Positions 23,462-32,121 of a DNA stretch of 50,631 nucleotides are shown one piece after another. A model generated the notes under the pieces. That model did no database searches. It was not told the DNA's origin and worked only from the letters and a program-made list of their open reading frames with translations. This stretch comes from Flavobacteriales bacterium (GTDB lineage: Bacteria > Bacteroidota > Bacteroidia > Flavobacteriales_D > Sanyastnellaceae), in the NCBI GenBank assembly GCA_030729695.1, contig JANQWV010000043.1, positions 1 through 50,631 of the forward strand. The letters are read 5' to 3'. Each line of letters opens with the position of its first letter. Position 1 is the first letter of the stretch. A program made the position numbers and the translations under genes.

Positions 23462-24928
23462 GGTAAGGTTGTAGCACTGTCATTTGTTTTGATGTGCAGT
23501 GTGCAGTTCGTTTTTGCGCAAAATGAAGATGACGCCCTTCGCTTTTCCAATACCTTTGGCGCCTATACCAACAGAGCTTTGGGAATGGGAGGAGCCTATA
23601 CCGCATTGGGTGCGGACTTCACGAATTTCTTTCAGAATCCAGCGGGGATAGCGGCTTATAAAAAGCAGAACATGGAATTCGGATTGAGTCTCCTTTCGCG
23701 TTCAACGAATGTCGATTTCAACAATCGAGTTTCATCGTCTTCAGCAACTGGATTGGGTATAAATACTTTCGGCTTTACTTCTACTTTTGGAACAGCAGGT
23801 AACGGCTGGGGTCCATGGATTTATGGTTTAGCTTACGGAAGAACCCAAACATATAAGCGTCAATATAATCTAGAGTCGAGTGATAATCAATCATCGCTTC
23901 TCGATGTTTATACCAATCAATTGAATTACTACAATCCTGCGAACTCAGAAGTTTCGGCATCGTTCCCTTTTGGTGCAGGCTTGGCTTGGGAGACTTATTT
24001 GATAAATCCCGGAATAAGTAGCCCTTATGCCAGTGTGAACATTGATAACAACACGTTTACAAGACGTCAGAATGTTGAGGAGAGTGGCTATGTTCGTGAA
24101 ACGTGTTTAGGAGTTGCAAGAGCCTTTGAGGATAAATTGTTTATTGGAGCATCTTTCGCATTTCGCAAGGTGGTTTTTGAAAAGAACTCAACATATTCTG
24201 AATCCTTTTCTTCAAATGGAACTGCTGTTAGTTACTCACTGATTGAAGAGAATAACACGGGAGATGTTGTTACGAAAGGACCTTCTGTGCAATCGAAATT
24301 GGGAATTCAATATGTACCTATTCCTTATTTACGTCTTGGGGCTTTTTGGCACTCAGCAACGAGGCAGTCGATAAGCGATAACTTCTTGGCGAAAATGGAG
24401 AGTTCAATTGGAGCAGTGAATTACAATTATTCTTCAGACAAGAATATCTTCGATTATGGAATTCAGGCGCCCGCAACGCTTGGCGCTGGGGCTGCATTAA
24501 TCTTGGGTAATTTCGGAATTGTTTCAGCCGATTATGAAACACGTGATTTTTCTAAAATGGTCATGTATGGAATTACAGGAGGGACCTCTGAATTTGCTCT
24601 CGAGAATAACTCCATACAAGAAAACTACAAGCGCTTGCACAATGCTCGCCTCGGAACAGAATTTCGAATTGGCGATGTATACCGATTGAGAGCGGGAGTT
24701 GGTTACCGCACCTCTGTATTTACCGAGCTTGCTGAAAAACCAAAAGAACCCCTGTTTAATTGGAATGTGGGTGGTGGTTACAAAAAGGACGATTTCTATT
24801 GTGATGGGGCGTTAATGATAACCAAGAATAAGGACGGATATTTTTTGTATGACCCGTCGTTAATTTCGATGGCGAACATCGACAATTTGCTTGTGCAAAT
24901 TAGCTTCTCAATAGGAGTAAGATTTTAA
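23390..24928 (+). CDS. FadL/OmpP1/TodX-type outer-membrane transport protein with duplicated N-terminus
   Basis: 512 residues from the ATG at 23390. After an Ala-Gln cleavage site near residue 44, the mature protein begins LRFSNTFGAYTNRALGMGG and carries ADFTNFFQNPAGIAA, the conserved N-terminal hatch region of FadL/TodX proteins, followed by a barrel ending in VQISFSIGVRF. These proteins carry hydrophobic compounds such as long-chain fatty acids or aromatics across the outer membrane; the substrate here is unknown. The 44-residue leader is long because 12 residues are duplicated (MRSEMLNKVFYK then MRSKMLHKVLRK). The real start could be the second-copy Met. It overlaps the RlmB gene by three bases at its 3' end. 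Confidence 0.85.
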   Translation: MRSEMLNKVFYKMRSKMLHKVLRKGKVVALSFVLMCSVQFVFAQNEDDALRFSNTFGAYTNRALGMGGAYTALGADFTNFFQNPAGIAAYKKQNMEFGLSLLSRSTNVDFNNRVSSSSATGLGINTFGFTSTFGTAGNGWGPWIYGLAYGRTQTYKRQYNLESSDNQSSLLDVYTNQLNYYNPANSEVSASFPFGAGLAWETYLINPGISSPYASVNIDNNTFTRRQNVEESGYVRETCLGVARAFEDKLFIGASFAFRKVVFEKNSTYSESFSSNGTAVSYSLIEENNTGDVVTKGPSVQSKLGIQYVPIPYLRLGAFWHSATRQSISDNFLAKMESSIGAVNYNYSSDKNIFDYGIQAPATLGAGAALILGNFGIVSADYETRDFSKMVMYGITGGTSEFALENNSIQENYKRLHNARLGTEFRIGDVYRLRAGVGYRTSVFTELAEKPKEPLFNWNVGGGYKKDDFYCDGALMITKNKDGYFLYDPSLISMANIDNLLVQISFSIGVRF

Positions 24929-25686
24929 TTTGAAAGCGAGGCAAGGGCTATGCCTGTTGCAACAGAAACATTCAACGAATTTGTTTTTCCTTTCATTGGA
25001 ATAGTTACCAATTGATGGGCACGTTTCATTAATTGCGGGTTTATACCATCTTCCTCAGAACCCATAATTATGCAAAGGCCTAAATTCTGATCGCGCGATT
25101 TTTGAAATTCCTGAAGGCTTACAGCAGCTTTTTCAGAGAGAACCACGGAGCCAATCCCAGAAGCATGTAGGTAATCAAGAGCGTCGAGTAGATTCTTCAC
25201 TTTACAAATATTCAAATGCATGAGCGCACCAGCCGAGGCTTTTAGGGCATCTTCATTGATCTGAGCGGCGCCAACGTCGGGAACAATTATTCCTTTCACC
25301 CCGAAACATTCTGCGGAACGACAAATAGCTCCGAAGTTTCGAACGTCGGTCACACGGTCGAGTAACAAAAACAAAGGCGGTTCACCGCTTTCAACTTCGC
25401 TCATAACGACGTTCTCGAAATCGGCAAAGGCAATAGGAGCAATGAAAGCTAGCACACCTTGATGATTGGAGCGCGTTATTTTATTCAGTTTAATTTCGGG
25501 AACTAACACGAAAGGAATTCGCTCCTTTTTCAAACGGTCTTTCAACTGACGCAATTTATCACTGCGTAATTCTTTGTTGAAAAGAACCTTATCAATGTTT
25601 TTTCCAGCATCAAGAGCTTCTTCCAACGGATGAATGCCTATGATTAAATTCGTGTACGATTTTGAAGATGTTGTATTAGTTCTCAC
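24925..25686 (-). CDS. rlmB: SpoU-family rRNA 2'-O-methyltransferase, RlmB-like
   Basis: 253 residues. It methylates a ribose in structured RNA, in this subfamily G2251 of 23S rRNA, using S-adenosylmethionine. An N-terminal substrate-binding domain (IIGIHPLEEAL...HQGVLAF) is followed by the SPOUT knot motifs DRVTDVRNFGAICRSAECFG, IIMGSEEDGI and SLNVSVATGIAL. The first motif has Val where DP is common (DVRN instead of DPRN). No ATG is available near the start; GTG at 25686 is the likely initiator, four bases after an exact TACTTTTG. RlmB rather than a TrmH paralogue is the best fit, but the subfamily is inferred. Confidence 0.85.
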   Translation of the reverse strand: MRTNTTSSKSYTNLIIGIHPLEEALDAGKNIDKVLFNKELRSDKLRQLKDRLKKERIPFVLVPEIKLNKITRSNHQGVLAFIAPIAFADFENVVMSEVESGEPPLFLLLDRVTDVRNFGAICRSAECFGVKGIIVPDVGAAQINEDALKASAGALMHLNICKVKNLLDALDYLHASGIGSVVLSEKAAVSLQEFQKSRDQNLGLCIIMGSEEDGINPQLMKRAHQLVTIPMKGKTNSLNVSVATGIALASLSN

Positions 25687-25690
25687 TTTG

Positions 25691-25698
25691 CAAAAGTA
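25691..25698 (-). promoter_or_regulatory. -7 element four bases before the rlmB GTG
   Basis: The minus strand reads TACTTTTG-CAAA-GTG. The exact TAnnTTTG match is separated from the start codon by four bases, so the transcript would begin at or next to the GTG. Confidence 0.55.
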
Positions 25699-25702
25699 AG
25701 TC

Positions 25703-26947
25703 TTATTCGCGGAATACGCGTCCTTGTCTCCAAGTGTTTACTGCCTGTTCCCAACTGTTGCGATACATTCCGTCGCGTTGAAGGATGAAAACATTGTCAG
25801 ACAAATTGTCTTTTTTATATCGAAATAAAAATGAAAATGAGCCTGGAATTGTCTCATCTCCGTAGATCCAACGCTCACTGTAACCAACGTTTTCAACGCG
25901 CGTAGGTTTTCCATAAATAATGTAAATCATTCCGCGGTCGGTTCTCCAGCCGGGAACGGTAGTAGAAAAATAGGTGTTGCATGTGTTCACTCTTCTAAAG
26001 AAGATTGAAATCAATTCTTTGGCTTTTTCTTCCGACCCGCCGCAGTCTTTCCAGAAATTACAAAATCCAGCATAAGGGTCACGAACATTGTAGATGTATT
26101 CAAATTCAGATTTTGAGGTAATGTATCTTAATGGAGCGATTAAGTCTTTGAGTGCTGTTGTGTTCGGAAATTCACCATGTGAATACAAGTATAACTGCGA
26201 GGAGTTTTTAGTGCGGAAGAGATATGATTTGTTTTCAGCAATGAAATGATAGCGCGCGCCATCAAAATTTAAATTCGTTATACTGAAGGATGTGGAGTCA
26301 GGTATAACGGGAGAGTTGTTTGAAAAGGCTGGGGGAGGGAGATTCGGTATTTCAGTCAGGGCGAATATTTCTACCGGTGGATATTCCGAATTCTTAAATC
26401 GCGGAAAGTCAAGATGAATGGTGTCTCCAGTCACCAAGTATTGATCATAAATAGGTGTTTCTACTTTGTTTGCAGTAACTCGGATATCATAGGTGCTAGG
26501 GAGCTCATTCTTCAAAAAGATGAACTTCCTTTCATGTTGGGCTCTTCGATTGATGTCTTTGAGTTTTACAAGAACTTCTGAATTTCCATATGAAATTGGA
26601 AGTGGAATTTCTTCACGCCAAAGACCCGATTCTTGCATCTGAGGAGGAGTGAATTTAAAGCGAAGGGTATCTGCTGAAGCTTGTTGCTTTTTGATTGTAA
26701 TTTCAACCTCGAGCTGCGCTGTGAAATTCTCGTGTGTAGATTTTCGAGAATAGAGTAGTTGATCTGCGTCGAATTCCAACAACACTGTTGAAGTGTCATT
26801 GCTGCTGTGGATGAGGTTTACTAATGGATGGAAATAGAACTCGTTCGAACCGAATTGATTTTCACGAAGTTTTTTCGGGGCTGAGCAAGAGAAATAAAAT
26901 GGAGCAATGAGAAATAATACGAATCGAAAAAAATTAGTTTTGCTCAT
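25703..26947 (-). CDS. GWxTD domain-containing lipoprotein
   Basis: 414 residues from the ATG at 26947. The signal carries lipobox FYFSC. The C-terminal third has the Bacteroidota-typical GWxTD domain: FFRRVNTCNTYFSTTVPGW, then RTDRGMIYIIYGKPTRVE, where GWRTDRG is the name-giving motif. The N-terminal part is beta-rich. The function of GWxTD proteins is not established. I chose the Met that gives a compact lipoprotein signal instead of the upstream TTG at 26974 or ATGs at 26968/26965. It overlaps the rmuC stop by 14 bases, so it is co-expressed with rmuC. Confidence 0.85.
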   Translation of the reverse strand: MSKTNFFRFVLFLIAPFYFSCSAPKKLRENQFGSNEFYFHPLVNLIHSSNDTSTVLLEFDADQLLYSRKSTHENFTAQLEVEITIKKQQASADTLRFKFTPPQMQESGLWREEIPLPISYGNSEVLVKLKDINRRAQHERKFIFLKNELPSTYDIRVTANKVETPIYDQYLVTGDTIHLDFPRFKNSEYPPVEIFALTEIPNLPPPAFSNNSPVIPDSTSFSITNLNFDGARYHFIAENKSYLFRTKNSSQLYLYSHGEFPNTTALKDLIAPLRYITSKSEFEYIYNVRDPYAGFCNFWKDCGGSEEKAKELISIFFRRVNTCNTYFSTTVPGWRTDRGMIYIIYGKPTRVENVGYSERWIYGDETIPGSFSFLFRYKKDNLSDNVFILQRDGMYRNSWEQAVNTWRQGRVFRE

Positions 26948-28235
26948 CAGTTGATTCTTCTTCATCATTATCAATCGAAGGTAAGCGTTTTTCGAAATTA
27001 CTTCCAGCTTTCGCTCCCATAATTTTCATTTTTTTAGCCTTTCCAAGAAGATTTCCGTTGCCTGTTTTGAGCTGACCCATTGCGCTGCTGAGTGTTTTTT
27101 GTGCGGTGGTTAGATTGGCTTCGAGTTTTTCTAAGGATGTAACGAACCCCTCTAATTTGTCAATAAAAGTCCCTGCTTCTTTGGCAATACTCTCTGCATT
27201 TTTCGATCGTTTTTCTTGCGCCCAAATACTTGCTACCGTTCTTAAGGTTGCAAGCAATGTAGTAGGCGACACCAAAATTATATTGCGTTCCCAAGCAAAA
27301 GAAAACAGATTGTTGTCTTCATTGAATGCCGCAATTAAGGCGGGCTCAATGGGCATAAACAACAAGACGAATTCAGGAGTGGTTAGCGTGTCGGCGGATT
27401 CATATTTTTTGTCGCTTAGCAATTTTATGTGCGAACGAACACTGTCGAGATGCGCTCGCATGGCGGTAGATTTTTCTTTATCGTCTTGCGCATTGACAAA
27501 ATTGTTATAGGCCGTTAAAGAAACCTTTGAATCAATGATAATGTGTTTGTTTTCTGGAAGGTTAACGATTACATCGGGACGAATTGTTTCGTCACCATCG
27601 TTCGTGTCTGAATGCTGAACGATGAATTCTTTTCCTTTTTCAAGTCCGCTTTTTTCCAACACAGATTCTAAAATCATCTCACCCCAATTTCCTTGTGCTT
27701 TATTGTCACCCTTCAAAGCGCGGGTGAGGTTCTCAGCGTTTGTACCAATGTTTGAGCTTGCCTCGCGCAAATTCTTAATTTCATTTTCTAATCGAGCGGA
27801 ACGATCAACGTTTTCAAGTTCGGTCTTTTCAAGTTTCGACTTGAATTCATTGATGGTTGTTCTAAGCGGAGTGAGTGTTACAGAAAGGTGGGACTCATTG
27901 GCTTCATTCAGCTTTTTAACTCGCTCTTCGAAGATATCGTTACTCAGATTTTTGAACTCAATTTTTAAATTGGCCTTTAAGTCTTCCATTAAAAGTTTTT
28001 CAGAATCGAGAGCTTTGTATGCTGCTTCGAGGGATGCTGTTGTGGTTGCTTTTTCGTGAATCAGTGATTCAACACGAACTCTCATCGTGTTTAACTCGGC
28101 TTTGGCATTCTCAAGTTCCGCTTTGAAAAATGTTACGTCGTTTTGTCCGGAAGAAGATTTACGGTTTAATTGGTAAAGGCCAGCAACAATAGCTCCGCCT
28201 GAAATAGCGCCAACAATGAGAGAAAGAATATCCAT
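26934..28235 (-). CDS. rmuC: DNA recombination protein RmuC homologue
   Basis: 433 residues. An N-terminal membrane helix (about 3-22) is followed by a long coiled coil (about 35-190) and the RmuC nuclease-like core with GNWGEMILESVLEKSGL (about 198-214), RPDVIVNLPENKHIIIDSKV and a further helical tail. RmuC proteins limit inversions at short inverted repeats, and the core is related to restriction-endonuclease-like folds. The ATG at 28235 lies four bases after TAATTTTG. It is the first gene of a minus-strand run with the GWxTD lipoprotein. Confidence 0.9.
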   Translation of the reverse strand: MDILSLIVGAISGGAIVAGLYQLNRKSSSGQNDVTFFKAELENAKAELNTMRVRVESLIHEKATTTASLEAAYKALDSEKLLMEDLKANLKIEFKNLSNDIFEERVKKLNEANESHLSVTLTPLRTTINEFKSKLEKTELENVDRSARLENEIKNLREASSNIGTNAENLTRALKGDNKAQGNWGEMILESVLEKSGLEKGKEFIVQHSDTNDGDETIRPDVIVNLPENKHIIIDSKVSLTAYNNFVNAQDDKEKSTAMRAHLDSVRSHIKLLSDKKYESADTLTTPEFVLLFMPIEPALIAAFNEDNNLFSFAWERNIILVSPTTLLATLRTVASIWAQEKRSKNAESIAKEAGTFIDKLEGFVTSLEKLEANLTTAQKTLSSAMGQLKTGNGNLLGKAKKMKIMGAKAGSNFEKRLPSIDNDEEESTDEQN

Positions 28236-28239
28236 GTTT

Positions 28240-28247
28240 CAAAATTA
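28240..28247 (-). promoter_or_regulatory. -7 element four bases before rmuC
   Basis: The minus strand reads TAATTTTG-AAAC-ATG: an exact TAnnTTTG followed by four bases and the start codon. Confidence 0.55.
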
Positions 28248-28288
28248 CCTTGCGAGTGAAGGCTTTTGAGAATTGTGGAAAAGTATTT

Positions 28289-29686
28289 TTAGAATCGCGA
28301 GGAAAAAGTAATTCCCACGCGTCCATTATTTAATTGCAGTCCATTGTTTTCAATGTTTCCAATGCCATAGGTAATGGAAACAGATCCGTTTTCTTGCTGG
28401 AATCGAAATCCTAACCCCGTGTCGTAGTAAGTTTTTACTGAAGGGGCTTGGACACGCGCTAAATCTCCAAAAACGAAAGCCTGAATTTCTGAACCTAGGG
28501 CAACTCCGAAATCGCAATTCAACATTCCGTATTGCGAGGCATAGATGCTCTCTTCAATAAATGCTCGAAGATTTTTCGTTCCACCTAAACGAGTTATTTC
28601 GTTATTGAAAAGCGAGTCGCTAAAAGTAGCGTTGATCTCCATGTTTACATTCGCAAAGAGGAGTTCGTTCAAATTGAATTTCGACCACACCTTTCCTTTC
28701 AGTGCATATATTTTCTTTATTGAAGTGCTCGCCTCGTATTGAATGGAGCGGTTGCCGGCCAATCCTTCAATAAAGAAATTAATGTCATTTGGCAGATAAC
28801 TGCTCTTTGCGTAGCGCAGCGAGTATGATTTGTTTTGCGTGTTTCCAAAGCTAGAAGAAGTTTGGAAATAAGTGTTAGTGGATCTATTCACGCTGGCCGA
28901 GAATCCATTCAAGTCATTCATCTTGGTTAGAATGCGCAAGGATAAATCTGTTGATGAGAAAGTTGAGTCTCTCAGGAAAGAAGCAAATTCAAATTGAAAC
29001 CCTACGGGGAGTCCTGCTGTAAAAGGACTGCCAAGCTTGAACACGAGGCTTTGACTTTTTGGTTGAGGTCTTTTCCAGTGGAACTCGATTGTTTCAGCTT
29101 GCTTCAGCGCGTTCGAAAGCTCGAGGTCAATATTTCCTGTTAGAATAGATTGGGTTGAATTCGGTTTGGGTTGCAAAGCAACAAGCGCAGAAACAACATT
29201 GTTTTTCAAGCGGTCAGCTTTGATGGCCAGACTGAAAGTTTCGCTGTGCATGCGAACAGACACTTGGGAGCTAGGTTTTAGAAATGCAATTTGGTTTAGA
29301 GTGCCGGGGATTTTTTGAATTTTATCAGTGCTGTAGGGTTGCCCTGGCTGGTAGTTTATACATCGTTGTAATGTTTTCTTATTGAACAGGGGTTTCGATG
29401 TAATAAGCGTGTCAAGTGAAATCTGCTTCCCTAAGGAAATGCTCCAAAAATATTCGGAACGAGATTGGTTAAAAAGAAGGGTGTCTAATTCAATTTGGGC
29501 ATAAGGGTATCCCTTGTTATTGAGCCAAAGCAATAACTCCTCAGGATTTTTGTTTTTAGGAAAGGTAGAGTTTACTCCTTGGAAATTATGCAATACCTCC
29601 GGGGGTTGCGCAGAGGCCAAGGAATACCCGAAACAAAACAGCAATAAGAGTAGTCTTACATAATTATGTTGATAACTGCCTTTCAA
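28289..29686 (-). CDS. Omp85-like outer-membrane protein (short POTRA part plus barrel), TTG start
   Basis: 465 residues. After a signal peptide (ending SLASAQ) there is a POTRA-like segment at about 45-135 (LLLWLNNKGYPYAQIELDTL... KTLQRCINYQPGQPYSTDKI), then a barrel with RLGGTKNLRAF near residue 365, the place of the Omp85 GGxxxxRGF lid motif, and a C-terminus VGITFSSRF. The usual Arg-Gly-Phe reads Arg-Ala-Phe. Proteins of this kind are accessory members of the BamA/TamA superfamily; the cargo is unknown. Only TTG (29686) or ATC is available between the upstream in-frame TAA and the signal peptide, so TTG is the likely start. Confidence 0.72.
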   Translation of the reverse strand: MKGSYQHNYVRLLLLLFCFGYSLASAQPPEVLHNFQGVNSTFPKNKNPEELLLWLNNKGYPYAQIELDTLLFNQSRSEYFWSISLGKQISLDTLITSKPLFNKKTLQRCINYQPGQPYSTDKIQKIPGTLNQIAFLKPSSQVSVRMHSETFSLAIKADRLKNNVVSALVALQPKPNSTQSILTGNIDLELSNALKQAETIEFHWKRPQPKSQSLVFKLGSPFTAGLPVGFQFEFASFLRDSTFSSTDLSLRILTKMNDLNGFSASVNRSTNTYFQTSSSFGNTQNKSYSLRYAKSSYLPNDINFFIEGLAGNRSIQYEASTSIKKIYALKGKVWSKFNLNELLFANVNMEINATFSDSLFNNEITRLGGTKNLRAFIEESIYASQYGMLNCDFGVALGSEIQAFVFGDLARVQAPSVKTYYDTGLGFRFQQENGSVSITYGIGNIENNGLQLNNGRVGITFSSRF

Positions 29687-29715
29687 TTTCGGGATTTATT
29701 ATCTTTAGTTTGAAT

Positions 29716-29723
29716 TAATTTTG
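29716..29723 (+). promoter_or_regulatory. -7 element for the 40-residue lipoprotein gene
   Basis: TAATTTTG is an exact TAnnTTTG match 17 bases before the ATG at 29741. No clear -33 TTTG is seen. Confidence 0.5.
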
Positions 29724-29740
29724 GAACTCAATTGAAAACC

Positions 29741-29863
29741 ATGAAGAAATCTGCACGTGTTTTATTTTTCGTTTTACTTGGCTTAGGAATTTTCAGTATG
29801 CAATCTTGCAAAAGAAAGCACGAGAAGTGTTCTGCATACGACCAAGTTTCTCCACAGAAGTAA
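29741..29863 (+). CDS. Very small lipoprotein (40 residues)
   Basis: A 40-residue frame starting MKKSARVLFFVLLGLG, with a hydrophobic core and lipobox FSMQSC (Cys23). The mature part is only about 18 residues (CKRKHEKCSAYDQVSPQK) with a second Cys. The promoter element upstream, the MKK start and the clean lipobox support a real gene despite the size. Its TAA at 29861-29863 is immediately followed by the complement of the OsmC stop, so the two convergent genes meet with no gap. Function unknown; tiny Lys-rich lipoproteins of this kind are frequent in Bacteroidota. Confidence 0.65.
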   Translation: MKKSARVLFFVLLGLGIFSMQSCKRKHEKCSAYDQVSPQK

Positions 29864-30271
29864 TTAGTTAAATTCAAACGTCACTGTTTGGAGAACGTCT
29901 GGATGTAGGCTTCTGCCCACCGGACATGCGTGTGCGTATCGTTGAATTTTTTCCTTCATTAGATTGTCATATCCTAAATCGGGGAATGTGAAGTGAATTT
30001 TTATTTCACCCACACGCCTGGGCGTAGTGCTCATTATTTTTTCGATTTCTGCTGTCACTCCTTCAAATCTCCAACTGCGCTCTTGAGCGGCAATAGCCAT
30101 CGTTGTTAAGATACATGTGGCAAGCGATGTACACAAAAGATCGGTTGGAGAGAATCGCTCGCCTTTGCCTTTGTTGTCGAGCGGCGCGTCAGTTTCAATC
30201 TGCGTGTTGCTTTGTGTATGAATTACCTCGCAACGAAGGTTGCTGGTGTATTGAACGGACATTTTTGTCAT
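29864..30271 (-). CDS. OsmC family peroxide-reductase-like protein
   Basis: 135 residues. OsmC/Ohr proteins reduce organic hydroperoxides with two cysteines. The family core is clear: FSPTDLLCTSLATC (Cys53 in the first catalytic position, with an extra Cys47) and YAHACPVGRSL (the second catalytic Cys). The open frame reaches an ATG at 30304, but an exact TAGTTTTG at 30285-30292 lies inside that extension, which fixes the start at the ATG 30271, 13 bases downstream of the element. It is likely a general OsmC-like protein; the Ohr subgroup is not evident. Confidence 0.88.
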   Translation of the reverse strand: MTKMSVQYTSNLRCEVIHTQSNTQIETDAPLDNKGKGERFSPTDLLCTSLATCILTTMAIAAQERSWRFEGVTAEIEKIMSTTPRRVGEIKIHFTFPDLGYDNLMKEKIQRYAHACPVGRSLHPDVLQTVTFEFN

Positions 30272-30284
30272 GAGTGATTTTTTT

Positions 30285-30292
30285 TCAAAACT
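30285..30292 (-). promoter_or_regulatory. -7 element that sets the osmC-like gene start
   Basis: The minus strand reads TAGTTTTG, 13 bases before the ATG at 30271. It rules out the longer start at 30304. Confidence 0.6.
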
Positions 30293-30349
30293 AACATAGA
30301 ACATATGAATTTAGTTTTTATTGGGAAGATATGTTCAACGCTCCTGCAC

Positions 30350-30357
30350 TAACTTTG
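30350..30357 (+). promoter_or_regulatory. -7 element four bases before the gene at 30362
   Basis: TAACTTTG-TCGT-ATG: an exact TAnnTTTG match with four bases to the start codon. Confidence 0.55.
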
Positions 30358-30361
30358 TCGT

Positions 30362-31132
30362 ATGAAGCCATGGTCTTTACTCTTATTACTTTTCTTTTCT
30401 GTTTCCTTTGCTCAGGCGCAAGAGGAAATTAAGGAAGGTGTAATTGGAATATACTCGCATCAGAAATACGGAGGGCTGGTCATCCGCACGAACGGTTGGG
30501 GAGGTTCTTACATTAAAGGAAAAAACAAAGGGGCGTTCAAGGTTAGGCAAGTTTCTTATGATTTCAATTTTGTGAAGCACGAAAAAGAAATCAAGTCTTA
30601 TTTTCAAGATCCAAGCGCACGTCCATTTGTATTTGGTAAGCAAAACGCCATGTACAACTTCAAGCTGAATTATGGCTACAAAAAAGTTATTGCTGAAAAG
30701 TTGCGAAAGTCTGGTGTTCAGGTTTCTTATACTTGGGGAATGGGGCCGTCCTTAGCCATATTGCGTCCAATTTACCTGGAAGTTTTAATCATCGATCCGA
30801 ATTTGAACGGATACAGTTTGTCTACCGAGAAATTTGATCCAAATAAACATTTCGTGGATAATATTTATGGAAGGGCGAGCAATTTCAACGGATTGGGTGA
30901 AATGACTTTTATCCCTGGGTTTTCAGCCAAAACGAGTATGTCTTTTGAGTACAGTAATTATAGAGATGGAATTAAGGGTTTCGAGATAGGAATGTCTGGT
31001 GAGGTGTATCCCAAAAGAATTGAGATTATGTCGAGTCAGATATTATCGACATTACCTGATGGAGCGAAGAACCATTGGCTATTCGTATCTGGATATGTCC
31101 ATTTTTACATCGGTAGAAAATACAATAAGTAG
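30362..31132 (+). CDS. Predicted outer-membrane/periplasmic beta-rich protein, unknown function
   Basis: 256 residues. The signal peptide ends FAQAQ. The mature part is beta-rich with alternating strands (GGLVIRTNGWGGSYIKGK, VQVSYTWGMGPSLAI, WLFVSGYVHFYIGRKYNK), consistent with an eight-stranded barrel. The family is not one I can name, although similar proteins occur in other Bacteroidota. It lies 17 bases upstream of lipA on the same strand, so both may share a transcript. Confidence 0.72.
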   Translation: MKPWSLLLLLFFSVSFAQAQEEIKEGVIGIYSHQKYGGLVIRTNGWGGSYIKGKNKGAFKVRQVSYDFNFVKHEKEIKSYFQDPSARPFVFGKQNAMYNFKLNYGYKKVIAEKLRKSGVQVSYTWGMGPSLAILRPIYLEVLIIDPNLNGYSLSTEKFDPNKHFVDNIYGRASNFNGLGEMTFIPGFSAKTSMSFEYSNYRDGIKGFEIGMSGEVYPKRIEIMSSQILSTLPDGAKNHWLFVSGYVHFYIGRKYNK

Positions 31133-31149
31133 CGCAAGGAAATTAGAGG

Positions 31150-32007
31150 ATGGAACAAGAACAACAAAGAATTCCAAAGCCGAAATGGCTTAAAGTAAAA
31201 CTCCCAACAGGAGAAAAATACAGAAAGGTTCGGTCATTGGTTGATGAGCATAAGCTTCACACGATTTGTGAAAGTGGAAACTGTCCGAATATGGGTGAAT
31301 GTTGGGGTGAGGGCACCGCAACATTTATGATTTTGGGGAATATCTGTACGCGCTCTTGTGGTTTTTGTGCTGTTGCAACCGGAAAACCCTTGGAAGCAGA
31401 TCCGTTTGAGCCAGCGCGTGTTGCAAACTCCGTTAAGTTAATGGGGGTGAAGCACGCCGTAATTACATCTGTTGATCGGGATGATTTGACCGACGGAGGT
31501 TCAGAGATTTGGGTGAAAACAGTAGAATTGGTTCGTTCTAAATCTCCAGGAACGACAATGGAGACATTGATTCCTGATTTTGCCGGGAATTGGGAAAATC
31601 TTCAACGAATTATAGATGTTGCGCCGGACATTGTATCTCACAACTTAGAAACAGTAAGAAGATTAACAAAGCAAGTGCGCATTCAAGCGAAATACGATCG
31701 TTCACTTGAGGTCTTGTTTCGTCTGAAGAAGGGAGGCATGCGAACCAAAAGTGGGGTAATGCTTGGTCTTGGTGAGACGAGGGATGAAGTTATTGAGACG
31801 ATGGAAGATTTACGTTCGGTTCAAGTAGATATTCTAACTCTTGGACAATATCTTCAGCCTACACGAAAACACCTGCCAGTTCAGGATTTTGTTACACCAG
31901 AGCAGTTCAAGGAGTATGAGGAGTTGGGCTTGAAGATGGGTTTCCGTTTCGTAGAAAGCGGCCCGCTGGTTCGTTCCTCTTATCACGCTGAAAAGCACTT
32001 GTTTTAA
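31150..32007 (+). CDS. lipA: Lipoyl synthase
   Basis: 285 residues, normal for the family. It inserts two sulfur atoms into protein-bound octanoyl groups to make lipoyl cofactors for 2-oxoacid dehydrogenases and the glycine cleavage system. The auxiliary cluster Cys40, Cys45 and Cys51 ([12 protein letters not shown]) and the radical-SAM Cys66, Cys70 and Cys73 (CTRSCGFC) are all present. The C-terminal RSSYHAE supplies the Ser ligand of the auxiliary cluster. LipB is not nearby. The start ATG is 17 bases after the preceding stop and no separate promoter is evident. Confidence 0.96.
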   Translation: MEQEQQRIPKPKWLKVKLPTGEKYRKVRSLVDEHKLHTICESGNCPNMGECWGEGTATFMILGNICTRSCGFCAVATGKPLEADPFEPARVANSVKLMGVKHAVITSVDRDDLTDGGSEIWVKTVELVRSKSPGTTMETLIPDFAGNWENLQRIIDVAPDIVSHNLETVRRLTKQVRIQAKYDRSLEVLFRLKKGGMRTKSGVMLGLGETRDEVIETMEDLRSVQVDILTLGQYLQPTRKHLPVQDFVTPEQFKEYEELGLKMGFRFVESGPLVRSSYHAEKHLF

Positions 32008-32121
32008 GTTTTTTTTGTTTGAAAGGAAAAAAAAGCAAATAAAAAGCAGTCAATCGTTTTTTGATAAGACATTTCTCAATTATCTTGCGCCGAATTCAAT
32101 TATAAGCTTAACCTAGCATTT

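Noticed and set aside
27106-28059. Plus-strand frames opposite rmuC
   Set aside because: They are antisense shadows of the coiled-coil coding sequence, Ser/Phe-rich as expected from reversed Lys/Glu codons.
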